11,609 nt of DNA. Origin: Candidatus Blautia intestinipullorum (lineage in GTDB: Bacteria > Bacillota > Clostridia > Lachnospirales > Lachnospiraceae). Location: NCBI GenBank assembly GCA_019120475.1, contig DWVA01000224.1:1-11609 (forward strand), written 5' to 3'. The notes under the pieces are model-generated. The model was not told the DNA's origin and did not search any database. It saw only the letters and a program-made list of their open reading frames with translations. Positions 1 to 6,507 of the stretch are shown here, piece by piece. The translations under genes and the position numbers were made by a program. Every line of letters starts with the position of its first letter. Position 1 is the first letter of the stretch.

Positions 1-40
1 GAAGAATTTTTCCCATAGACACAGAAAATTTTACGCTCTC

Positions 41-80
41 AAAAATACCCAACAGCCTTTCGGGCATGTCGGGTATTTTT
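41..80. terminator. Bidirectional intrinsic terminator downstream of fucU
   Basis: A 10-bp perfect stem is formed by AAAAATACCC (41-50) and GGGTATTTTT (71-80). A further inner helix pairs ACAGCC (52-57) with GGC(A)TGT (63-69). Both outer arms are A/T-rich, so either strand gives a GC-containing stem followed by a U tract. It can end the minus-strand fucU transcript, whose stop codon is at 121-123, and also any rightward gene that ends before this window. The 40 bases to its left contain no recognisable gene. Confidence 0.85.
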
Positions 81-120
81 TATGAGAATATTTAGCGTGT
101 TGTCCCTTTGTACGTTATAT

Positions 121-564
121 TCAGTCGTTGATCACAACGCCCTTCTGAAGCATGATATTCGCATACAGCGCTTTTTCACTGGTAGAAATAATGCAGTAAG
201 CGGTTTTTGCTTCATCATAGAAAGCGAAACGCTCAATATTTCCTACAACGGCGTCTCCGCGGTCGTCATATTTGCGGATAATGTCTTTATATGTATCCCA
301 GATTGGAGTTTCTACATTATCTCCCGGCATAACTTCCATCAGGTTTACCGGATGTTCTACATAAGTATCCAGCGGGAAAACTTTCAGGATCGCTTCCAGA
401 ATTTCTGGAACGCCATGTCCGTCGCAGCGGATCGTAATAGCGTTTTTTCCCATGGATTCTACAGGAAAGTTTCCGTCTGCAATTACAAGACGGTCACTGT
501 GTCCCATCTCACATAAAACTTTTAATAATTCAGGTGATAAAATTTCAGGAATTCCTTTTAACAT
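121..564 (-). CDS. fucU: FucU/RbsD-family sugar mutarotase
   Basis: This 147-residue protein belongs to the RbsD/FucU family, which interconverts the alpha and beta anomers of free sugars in the cytoplasm. FucU acts on L-fucose and related aldoses such as galactose. The length matches FucU (about 140 residues). Recognisable family blocks are the N-terminal SPELLKVL and MGHSDRLVIADGNFP, with His22 and Asp30 at the usual active-site positions, and the C-terminal ERFAFY and ALYANIMLQKGVV. The ATG at 564 has a GGAGG site at 580-576, 11 nt upstream, which is a slightly long spacing. The gene stands alone on the minus strand, is followed by the terminator at 41-80, and diverges from the aldolase operon. 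A role in feeding the correct anomer of the imported or released sugar to the operon enzymes is inferred from this position. The exact sugar is unknown. Confidence 0.9.
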   Translation of the reverse strand: MLKGIPEILSPELLKVLCEMGHSDRLVIADGNFPVESMGKNAITIRCDGHGVPEILEAILKVFPLDTYVEHPVNLMEVMPGDNVETPIWDTYKDIIRKYDDRGDAVVGNIERFAFYDEAKTAYCIISTSEKALYANIMLQKGVVIND

Positions 565-616
565 AATACTTCATACCTCCAATTATGATTTTTGATTTTG
601 TGAAGCCGTTCTTCAG

Positions 617-667
617 GGCAGTTTCAAATACTGATGAATCCGGCGCAAGCCGGTAAAGAAAACCGCC
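617..667 (-). promoter_or_regulatory. Long imperfect hairpin in the fucU 5' leader
   Basis: An inner stem CCGGC (640-644) / GCCGG (649-653) closes a 4-base loop, GCAA on the plus strand. An outer interrupted helix pairs GGC-A-GTTT (617-624) with AAAC-C-GCC (659-667). The element lies between the probable fucU promoter and its ribosome binding site, so it would sit in the untranslated leader of the fucU mRNA. Read on the plus strand it is followed by five T residues (668-672), so it could also act as a weak rightward terminator. It does not match a riboswitch class that I can confirm. Confidence 0.45.
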
Positions 668-673
668 TTTTTC

Positions 674-702
674 CTTATATTAAAATTTACCTTATCTGTA
701 TT
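674..702 (-). promoter_or_regulatory. Possible fucU promoter
   Basis: On the minus strand, TATAAG (679-674) matches the -10 consensus at five of six positions. A poor -35 (AATACA, 702-697) lies 17 bp upstream. An alternative is TTGCAA (713-708) with a weak -10 at 689-684. The A/T-rich context and location upstream of fucU support a promoter somewhere in this interval, but the exact boxes are uncertain. Confidence 0.35.
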
Positions 703-749
703 CCTGTTTGCAAGGCAAAATTTTCCTGTGAATGATGAAAATTTTACAG

Positions 750-778
750 TTGACATACAGGCGGGCAGGAGGTATGAT
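750..778 (+). promoter_or_regulatory. Near-consensus sigma-A promoter of the catabolic operon
   Basis: A perfect -35 TTGACA (750-755) is separated by exactly 17 bp from the -10 TATGAT (773-778), which matches consensus at five of six positions. Transcription would start near 785, giving a leader of about 130 nt before the aldolase ATG. Strong intrinsic promoters of this kind usually depend on repression for control, which fits the LacI-type palindrome just downstream. Confidence 0.85.
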
Positions 779-917
779 AAAACAAAACAGAAACGTTTCG
801 GTTTCTATAAAACAGAAAATATCCAGCGTCGGTGTACACGATCCGGAGGGCGCTGCCCCTTTGTACATTAACGCTAGAAAAGATTTCAGCACAACCAATC
901 ACAGGAGGGAAAAGATT
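779..917 (+). other. Aldolase operon 5' leader
   Basis: The leader holds the operator, a GTGTACAC palindrome (832-839), a small GGGC-GCT-GCCC hairpin (848-858) followed by CTTTG, and a second TGTACA (862-867). The aldolase Shine-Dalgarno sequence AGGAGGG is at 903-909. No riboswitch was recognised and no credible leader peptide was found. Confidence 0.5.
789..806. promoter_or_regulatory. LacI-family operator
   Basis: GAAACGTTTC (790-799) is a perfect 10-bp palindrome with the central CG and AAACGTTT core typical of LacI-family operators. An overlapping second inverted repeat, AGAAAC (789-794) / GTTTCT (801-806), widens it. It lies roughly +5 to +20 from the predicted transcription start, a position where a bound repressor would block initiation or early elongation. 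The likely ligand is the LacI-family protein encoded two genes into the same operon, giving an autoregulatory loop. The flanks do not match the CcpA cre consensus well. Confidence 0.7.
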
Positions 918-1769
918 ATGCCACTTGTTACGTCAAAAGAAATGTTATTGAAAGCACAGCAGGGAGGATACGCGGTAGGAGCCTTTAACGCGGAGAACAT
1001 GGAAATGGTAAAGGCGATCATCAGCGCAGCGGAAGAGCTGAGAGCTCCTGTTATGATCCAGACTACGCCGTCTACAGTAAAATACGGAACTGTTGAAACT
1101 TATGCGGCGATCGTAGCCGCAGAAGCAGCCAAGGCCACCGTACCTGTCTGCCTGCATCTGGATCATGGCGACAGCTTTGAACTTGCTATGCGCGCTATTC
1201 ACGCAGGATACACTTCCGTTATGATCGACGGTTCCAAGCTGGGCTTTGAAGAAAACATCGCTCTGACGAAGAAAGTAGCGGATGTGGCGAAAGCTCTGGA
1301 TATCCCCTGCGAAGCCGAACTTGGAAAAGTAGGCGGAAAAGAGGACGATCTTGAGGCTGAGGCGGATACGAATACCGATCCGGCGGAAGCAAAAGAATTT
1401 GCTGAGAGAACTGGAGTGACTTCTCTTGCAGTGGCTATCGGAACAGCTCACGGGTTCTATGTTGGAACGCCGGTGCTGGATAAAGAACGTCTGACAGAGA
1501 TCCGCAAAGTAGTGGATATACCGCTGGTTCTTCACGGAGCTTCCGGATTAAGCGATGATGACGTACGCGACTGTGTAAAACGCGGTATGTGCAAGGTGAA
1601 CTTCGCGACGGAACTGCGGGATGCATATTCCAAAGCTGTGAAAGCTACTTTTGCGGAAAAAGAAAATACCATTGACCCGAAGGCATATGGACGTGCGGCG
1701 ATCCAGGCGGTAAAGGAACTGGTTATGTACCGGATGAAAGTCTGCGGCTGCGACGGAAAGGCAGAATAA
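918..1769 (+). CDS. gatY: Class II ketose-bisphosphate aldolase, GatY/KbaY type
   Basis: This 283-residue zinc aldolase cleaves a ketose-1,6-bisphosphate to DHAP and glyceraldehyde-3-phosphate. Asp82 is the catalytic acid (LDHG), and the metal ligands are His83, His178 (GTAHGFY) and His206 (LVLHGASG). EAELG (132-136) and GMCKVNFATEL (223-233) bind substrate and phosphate. Several segments recall E. coli GatY/KbaY tagatose-bisphosphate aldolase more than FbaA: SLAVAIGTAHG, KVN-ATEL, and the C-terminal CGC-x-G-x-A signature (here CGCDGKAE). That similarity is from memory, and fructose-1,6-bisphosphate remains possible as a substrate. The ATG at 918 follows AGGAGGG (903-909) with proper spacing. 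The frame is open upstream to an ATG at 732, but that region holds the promoter, so the longer start is rejected. It is the first gene of the operon. Confidence 0.9.
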   Translation: MPLVTSKEMLLKAQQGGYAVGAFNAENMEMVKAIISAAEELRAPVMIQTTPSTVKYGTVETYAAIVAAEAAKATVPVCLHLDHGDSFELAMRAIHAGYTSVMIDGSKLGFEENIALTKKVADVAKALDIPCEAELGKVGGKEDDLEAEADTNTDPAEAKEFAERTGVTSLAVAIGTAHGFYVGTPVLDKERLTEIRKVVDIPLVLHGASGLSDDDVRDCVKRGMCKVNFATELRDAYSKAVKATFAEKENTIDPKAYGRAAIQAVKELVMYRMKVCGCDGKAE

Positions 1770-1845
1770 TAAGATCCTTTTAGGCCGCACATGGCGGGAA
1801 ATCCTGAAACAACGCAGCAAAGAGTATAAGAGGGAGTGATGAGCT

Positions 1846-2874
1846 GTGGCGGCGACGATGAAAGATATTGCCCGGAAAACAGGGCTGGGACTTGCCACGA
1901 TTTCTTCCTATTTTAATGGCGGAAACGTCAGAGAAAAGAACAGGAAGAAGATCGAGGAAGCCATTGAAGAACTTCATTATGAGGTCAATGAAGTAGCCAG
2001 AGGACTTAAGACAAACGCTACCAGAACGGTAGGGGTGGTGATCCCGGAGCTGAACAATGTTTTCTGCGCGGAAATTATCACAGAGATGGAAGATATCCTT
2101 AGAGGACATGGATACGCGACTATTGTCTGCGACTGCCGCACAGACAGAATGCTGGAGCAGGAAGCGGTAGATTTTCTCAGCAGAAAACGGGTGGACGGTA
2201 TTATCAACATGCCGGTGGATACAGAAGGCCGCCACCTGAAAAAGTTTTTGAAAACAGGAAAGCCGGTAGTCCTTATCGACCGTAAGATTCAGGGAGCGGC
2301 CTGTGACAGCGTTCTTGTGGATAATGAAAAAGCGGCGGAGGACGCCATGGAACTGTTTTTTAAAAACGGGCACAGAAAAGTCGGGATCATCGGAGGCCCC
2401 CAGGAGATTTCTACCGCCCAGGAACGTGTCCGGGGATACAAAAAGGCGTATGAAAAAAATGGGATCTCTCTGGAGGAATCCCTGATATGCAGGGAAGACT
2501 ATACGATACAGGGCGGCGTCCGGGGACTGGAAAAACTGGTGAAAACAAATCCCCGGATGACGGCGGTGTTTGTGACAAACTACGAAATGACTATGGGAGC
2601 GGTGATCGGGCTGAATGAACTGGGAATGCGGGTACCGGAGGAAATCTCGGTGATCGGTTTTGACAACCTTCAGTTCGCGAGAGCCTGCAGCCCAAAACTT
2701 ACTATTGTGGCCCAGCCTACAGTGGAGATCGCCAGAGAAGCCGCAGGACTTATGCTGAAGCGGCTGGAAAGCAGAACCGGAGAAAGTCCGGCGGAATACT
2801 GCGAGGAAAAGCTGAGCACAGAGATCATTATGGGAAGGTCAGTCCTCAATATCCGGGAGCAGAATCTGGAATAA
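1846..2874 (+). CDS. LacI-family transcriptional repressor
   Basis: A 342-residue LacI/GalR-family regulator. The N-terminal helix-turn-helix spans about residues 5-25 (MKDIARKTGLGLATISSYF). The hinge helix (VNEVARGLKT, about 47-56) precedes a periplasmic-binding-protein-like effector domain that begins at TVGVVIPELNN (61-71) and runs to the C terminus, including VIGFDN and the usual late PT-x-E-IAREA segment. The start is GTG at 1846, with AGGGAG (1831-1836) 9 nt upstream. The in-frame ATG at 1858 would be too far from this site. The gene sits inside the operon, 76 nt after the aldolase and with no terminator between them. It probably binds the GAAACGTTTC operator at 790-799 and is induced by a sugar or sugar phosphate of the pathway. 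Effector identity cannot be read from the sequence. Confidence 0.93.
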   Translation: MAATMKDIARKTGLGLATISSYFNGGNVREKNRKKIEEAIEELHYEVNEVARGLKTNATRTVGVVIPELNNVFCAEIITEMEDILRGHGYATIVCDCRTDRMLEQEAVDFLSRKRVDGIINMPVDTEGRHLKKFLKTGKPVVLIDRKIQGAACDSVLVDNEKAAEDAMELFFKNGHRKVGIIGGPQEISTAQERVRGYKKAYEKNGISLEESLICREDYTIQGGVRGLEKLVKTNPRMTAVFVTNYEMTMGAVIGLNELGMRVPEEISVIGFDNLQFARACSPKLTIVAQPTVEIAREAAGLMLKRLESRTGESPAEYCEEKLSTEIIMGRSVLNIREQNLE

Positions 2875-2921
2875 ATAGTTCAGATGGGAAGTTTTCCCGA
2901 AAAAATGAAGAGGTCAGAAGG

Positions 2922-4436
2922 ATGAAATCATATTTACTTGGAATAGATATCGGGACAAGCGCCTGCAAAGTGGCCGTTTTTGACAGAAACGGCAGGGTAC
3001 TGGCGGCGGAAAACGGCGATTATCCCGTCTATTATCCCCATGAGGGATGGGCGGAACAGAATCCGGAAGAGTGGTGGAAAGCAGTCTGCGGCGCTGTGCG
3101 CCGGACAATCGCCTCCGCAGAGATCCGCCCGGAAGACATTGCGGGAGTGGGAATCGACGGACAGAGCTGGTCGGCTATTGCTGTGGATAAAAAAGGCAGA
3201 GTCCTTACCAATACGCCGATCTGGATGGATACCAGAGCCCAGAGCATCTGCGACAGACTGAACAGAGAAATCGGGGCAGAAGAGATTTTTCAGGTGGCGG
3301 GCAATTCTCTGCAGCCCTCCTATACCACGGCGAAAATCCTCTGGTATAAAGAAAATCTTCCGGAGGTTTATAAAAATACATATAAGATTCTTCAGTCAAA
3401 CAGTTATATCGCCTATAAGCTGACAGGAGCAATGACCCAGGAGCTTTCACAGGGATACGGCCTTCACTGCTTTGATATGCGCAAAGGAACCTGGGACGAA
3501 GAAATGTGCGGACGCCTGGGAATCCCCAGGGAGTTCCTTCCGGAGATCTGCGCCTGTGACGAGATCATAGGTACGGTGACAAAGGAGGCGGCTCTGGAAT
3601 CCGGCCTGGCGGAGGGAACCCCTGTTGCGGCAGGAGGTCTTGACGCGGCCTGCGGAACACTTGGAGCAGGAGTGATCCATCCCGGAGAAACCCAGGAACA
3701 GGGAGGACAGGCCGGAGGAATGAGCATCTGCATTGAAGAATATAAGGCAGATCCCCGTTTAATCCTTGGCTTTCATGTGGTTCCGGGAAAGTGGCTCCTT
3801 CAGGGAGGCACTACCGGAGGAGGCGGCGTAATGCGCTGGTTTGAAAGAGAATTTGCGGATTATGAGCGTCTGATGAAAGAACAGACAGGAGTCTCTTCTC
3901 TGAACCAGCTTAACGAGATTGCGGAAAAAACGCCTCCGGGCTGTGACGGCCTTGTATTTCTTCCTTATATGGCAGGAGAGCGTTCCCCTATATGGAATCC
4001 ATATGCAAAAGGCGTGTTTTACGGACTGGATTTTTCCAAGACAAAGGGGCATATGGTACGTGCCTGCATGGAAGGCGTGGCTCTTTCTCTCCGCCATAAT
4101 CTGGAAACGGCAAAAGAAGCCGGAGCGGAGGCAAAAGTATTAAGAGCTATGGGCGGTTCCGCTAACTCTCTTTTGTGGACGCAGATCAAGGCGGACATTA
4201 CCGGAAAGACCATTGTGGTTCCGGCCTCCGACACAGCCACTACACTGGGAGCCGCTATGCTGGCGGGAGTAGGAACCGGATTCTACAAGGATTATGAAGA
4301 AGCAGTAAAACTTACAGTTTCGGAAACAAGAAAGCATGAGCCAAACGAGGCGAACCGGGCAGTTTACGATAAGACCTATGAGACTTATCTGAAACTTTAT
4401 GAATCACTGAAGCCTATGATGACACGCAGTTTGTAG
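2922..4436 (+). CDS. FGGY-family carbohydrate kinase (xylulokinase-like)
   Basis: A full-length 504-residue FGGY kinase, the cytoplasmic ATP-dependent sugar or polyol kinase family that includes xylulokinase, fuculokinase and tagatose kinases. Visible motifs are the N-terminal phosphate loop GIDIGTSACK (7-16), GIDGQSWS (77-84), substrate-loop WMDTRA (101-106), the first family signature around PSYTTAKILWYKE (132-144), the catalytic Asp241 in GGLDAACGTLGAG, the second signature at GVFYGLDFSK (364-373), and the adenosine-binding MGGSANS (410-416) and TTLGAAMLAG. The ATG at 2922 is preceded by GAGG (2909-2912 region), with a small GGGAA/TTCCC hairpin at 2886-2898. Automated tools would probably call it xylulokinase. 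Its neighbours (GatD-like dehydrogenase, PfkB kinase, GatY-type aldolase) argue for a hexulose such as tagatose, or a hexitol, instead. This specificity is inferred. Confidence 0.9.
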   Translation: MKSYLLGIDIGTSACKVAVFDRNGRVLAAENGDYPVYYPHEGWAEQNPEEWWKAVCGAVRRTIASAEIRPEDIAGVGIDGQSWSAIAVDKKGRVLTNTPIWMDTRAQSICDRLNREIGAEEIFQVAGNSLQPSYTTAKILWYKENLPEVYKNTYKILQSNSYIAYKLTGAMTQELSQGYGLHCFDMRKGTWDEEMCGRLGIPREFLPEICACDEIIGTVTKEAALESGLAEGTPVAAGGLDAACGTLGAGVIHPGETQEQGGQAGGMSICIEEYKADPRLILGFHVVPGKWLLQGGTTGGGGVMRWFEREFADYERLMKEQTGVSSLNQLNEIAEKTPPGCDGLVFLPYMAGERSPIWNPYAKGVFYGLDFSKTKGHMVRACMEGVALSLRHNLETAKEAGAEAKVLRAMGGSANSLLWTQIKADITGKTIVVPASDTATTLGAAMLAGVGTGFYKDYEEAVKLTVSETRKHEPNEANRAVYDKTYETYLKLYESLKPMMTRSL

Positions 4437-4505
4437 CGTCTTTGTACACTGACATAGATACAGCAAAAGAATTTACATGATAAAGAGTAAGAAAGGAGCA
4501 TCATT

Positions 4506-5558
4506 ATGCATGCAGCAGTAGTAACGGCAAATGAAAAAGTAGAATATCAGGAAATACCGGAGCCTTCGGTGGAAAAAGGCTATGTGAAGATCAAAGTAAA
4601 ATATTCCGGTATCTGCGGCTCTGATATTCCCCGTGTGCTCAACCACGGCGTACATTTTTATCCCATCGTTCTGGGACATGAGTTTTCCGGCGATGTAGTG
4701 GAAGTAGGAGAAGGCGTGACAAAGGTGAAAGTAGGAGACCGTGTATCCGGCGCTCCCCTTGTTCCCTGCATGAAATGCAGCGACTGCCAGAAAGGAAACT
4801 ACTCTCTCTGCAAACATTACAGCTTCATCGGTTCCAGAGAGCAGGGAAGCAATGCCGATTATGTGGTGGTTCCGGAGCAGAACGCCGTTCCTTTTGACAA
4901 ATCTGTGCCCTATGATCAGGCCGCGATGTTCGAGCCTTCTACAGTAGCTCTTCACGGACTGTTCCAGAACGATTATCAGGGCGGCGAGTATGTGGCGATC
5001 CTGGGCGGCGGAACTGTGGGTATGTTCACGATGCAGTGGGCGAAAATCTTCGGTTCCAGAAAAGTTGTAGTTTTCGATATCAGCCAGGAACGTCTGGCGC
5101 TTGCGACACGGCTGGGCGCAGACGCAGTGATCGACACAACGGAAGAAGACTATATGAAGAAAGCCATGGAAATCACAGGAAACCAGGGATATGGCTTTGT
5201 CTTTGAAACGGCGGGACAGGTTCCTACCATGCATATGGCTTTTGAGCTTGCGGCAAACAAAGCCCATGTATGCTTTATCGGAACGCCTCATGAGGATCTT
5301 AGCTTTACGCCCGCTCAGTGGGAGAATATGAACCGTAAGGAATTTAAGCTTACTGGCTCCTGGATGTCATACAGCGCTCCTTATCCAGGAAAAGAATGGG
5401 AACTTACCGCTCATTATTTCGCTACAGGACAGTTAAAATTCGACCCGGGCTTTATTTATAAGAAGATTCCCATGAGCCAGGCGCAGGAGGCGTTCCAGCT
5501 CTTCAAGACTCCGGGGCTTGTAAAAGGAAAAATTCTTTTGTCAAACGAGGAAGACTGA
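4506..5558 (+). CDS. gatD: GatD-like zinc-dependent polyol(-phosphate) dehydrogenase
   Basis: A 350-residue medium-chain, zinc-containing dehydrogenase most like galactitol-1-phosphate 5-dehydrogenase, which makes D-tagatose-6-phosphate with NAD. Catalytic zinc ligands are Cys37 (GICGSD), His58-Glu59 (GHEF) and Glu143 (FEPSTV). The structural zinc lobe has Cys88, Cys91, Cys94 and Cys102. The Rossmann motif GGGTVG is at 167-172, and Asp191 ends the second strand, which favours NAD over NADP. Blocks shared with E. coli GatD include CGSD-PR, YPI-LGHEFSG, FIGSR and GSWM-YS-P-PG-EWE. An AAAGGAG site (4492-4498) precedes the ATG. Because no galactitol PTS is present here, the enzyme may instead use the free polyol, or a phosphate ester made by the neighbouring FGGY kinase. 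Confidence 0.88.
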   Translation: MHAAVVTANEKVEYQEIPEPSVEKGYVKIKVKYSGICGSDIPRVLNHGVHFYPIVLGHEFSGDVVEVGEGVTKVKVGDRVSGAPLVPCMKCSDCQKGNYSLCKHYSFIGSREQGSNADYVVVPEQNAVPFDKSVPYDQAAMFEPSTVALHGLFQNDYQGGEYVAILGGGTVGMFTMQWAKIFGSRKVVVFDISQERLALATRLGADAVIDTTEEDYMKKAMEITGNQGYGFVFETAGQVPTMHMAFELAANKAHVCFIGTPHEDLSFTPAQWENMNRKEFKLTGSWMSYSAPYPGKEWELTAHYFATGQLKFDPGFIYKKIPMSQAQEAFQLFKTPGLVKGKILLSNEED

Positions 5559-5559
5559 A

Positions 5560-6489
5560 ATGATACTTACAGTGACTTTAAACGCCGCTATTGACAAGCG
5601 GTATGTGGTGGACGGCTGTAAAATGGGAGAAGTGAACCGGGTAAAAGAATGTACTTACGTTCCGGGCGGAAAAGGGCTGAACGTTTCCAAACCCGCTTCC
5701 ATTTACGGCGCAGAAGTGGTTGCCACAGGATTTGTAGGAGGACATGCAGGAAACTACATTGAGGACGCCCTGAAACCTTTCGGCATCAAAAGCGCTTTTT
5801 ACCATGTGGATGGAGAAAGCCGTTCCTGCATCAATATCTGGGATGAGACGAATCATGTGCAGACGGAATTTCTGGAACCGGGCTTTACCCTGACAGAAGA
5901 GGATTTCCAGGGATTTGAGGAGAAGTTCAGAACACTTGTAAAGGACGCAGGCGTGGTTGCCATGTCCGGCAGTGTGCCGAAGGGACTGGACGGAACCGCA
6001 TATCAGAGATTGATCCGTATTGTGAAGGCAGAGGGAAAGCCGGTGATCCTGGACACCAGCGGGAAGCTGCTGGAAATGGGGATTGAAGCGAAACCTACTC
6101 TTATCAAGCCAAATATCGACGAGATCCGGATGCTGACAGGAAAATCCTGTGATGATATCAACGATATTATCCAGGCTGCAAAAGCCGTCCATGCAGGCGG
6201 TGTGGAGATCGTGGCGGTTTCCCTGGGAGCCGACGGTTCTCTTGCAGTAGGAGAAGAGGGCGTATTCCGCGCGGAAGTGCCGAAAATAGACGCGGTGAAT
6301 ACTGTTGGCTGCGGTGATTCCATGATCGCCGGATTTGCCCTGGGTATCAGCGAGGGGCTTTCTCTTCCGGAAACGCTGAGAAGGGCAAGCGCTATATCCG
6401 CTGCCGCGGCTATGCGGGAAGAAACAGGATTTTTTGTGATGGAAGATATGGAGAAACTGCTTCCGCAGATACAGATTACAAAATTATAA
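5560..6489 (+). CDS. PfkB-family hexose-phosphate kinase (LacC/FruK type)
   Basis: A 309-residue ribokinase/PfkB-family kinase of the 1-phosphofructokinase / tagatose-6-phosphate kinase subgroup. Motifs in order are TLNAAID (6-12), GGKGLNVSK (36-44), SGSVPKG (136-142), KPN-DE in the middle, SLGADGS (221-227), and the ATP/anion-hole segment NTVGCGDS (247-254) with catalytic Asp253. In this operon it most likely phosphorylates tagatose-6-phosphate (or a fructose/tagatose phosphate) to the 1,6-bisphosphate that the aldolase cleaves. The ATG comes one base after the dehydrogenase stop, with GAGG (5547-5550) inside the end of that gene, so the two are translationally close. After NVSK the sequence is PASIYG, where relatives usually have R-V-L-x-x-L/F-G. 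The call at family level is firm, while substrate is inferred. Confidence 0.9.
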   Translation: MILTVTLNAAIDKRYVVDGCKMGEVNRVKECTYVPGGKGLNVSKPASIYGAEVVATGFVGGHAGNYIEDALKPFGIKSAFYHVDGESRSCINIWDETNHVQTEFLEPGFTLTEEDFQGFEEKFRTLVKDAGVVAMSGSVPKGLDGTAYQRLIRIVKAEGKPVILDTSGKLLEMGIEAKPTLIKPNIDEIRMLTGKSCDDINDIIQAAKAVHAGGVEIVAVSLGADGSLAVGEEGVFRAEVPKIDAVNTVGCGDSMIAGFALGISEGLSLPETLRRASAISAAAAMREETGFFVMEDMEKLLPQIQITKL

Positions 6490-6507
6490 ATAAAAAGGAG
6501 AAAAGTT

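Larger units (their letters stand above)
565..749. other. Divergent intergenic region, fucU side
   Basis: This is the fucU half of a 353-base gene-free stretch (565-917). It contains the fucU Shine-Dalgarno sequence (576-580), a long imperfect hairpin (617-667) and an A/T-rich segment (668-749). The A/T-rich part includes two copies of AAAATTTT at 717-724 and 738-745, spaced 21 bp start to start, or about two helical turns. They lie directly upstream of the rightward -35 box and could act as an UP-like element or a bend. No gene was found here. Confidence 0.6.

Noticed and set aside
82..516. Plus-strand 144-residue reading frame
   Set aside because: It lies antisense to fucU, has no ribosome binding site and no family features. 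The fucU product is unmistakable.
631..663. CTGATGA plus stem plus GAAAAC, resembling a hammerhead ribozyme core
   Set aside because: The stem does not begin directly after CTGATGA, four extra bases precede GAAAAC, and no stem I with a cleavage site is seen.
608..667. FMN-riboswitch-like opening (TTCTTCAGGGCAG) on the plus strand
   Set aside because: Only the first dozen bases resemble that class. The remaining conserved helices and junction are absent, the element is too short, and no riboflavin gene is near.
767..776. AGGAGG followed by ATG, resembling a ribosome binding site and start
   Set aside because: The spacing is only one base, and the sequence lies inside the promoter spacer and -10 box, upstream of the predicted transcription start.
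786..800. CcpA catabolite-repression (cre) site
   Set aside because: The AA-CG-TT core fits, but the outer TG and CA positions are mismatched, so a local LacI-family operator is the simpler reading.
732..917. 62-residue N-terminal extension of the aldolase
   Set aside because: The frame is open, but this segment contains the promoter and operator, and the real start at 918 has a strong AGGAGGG and matches the family's N terminus (MPLVTSKEML).
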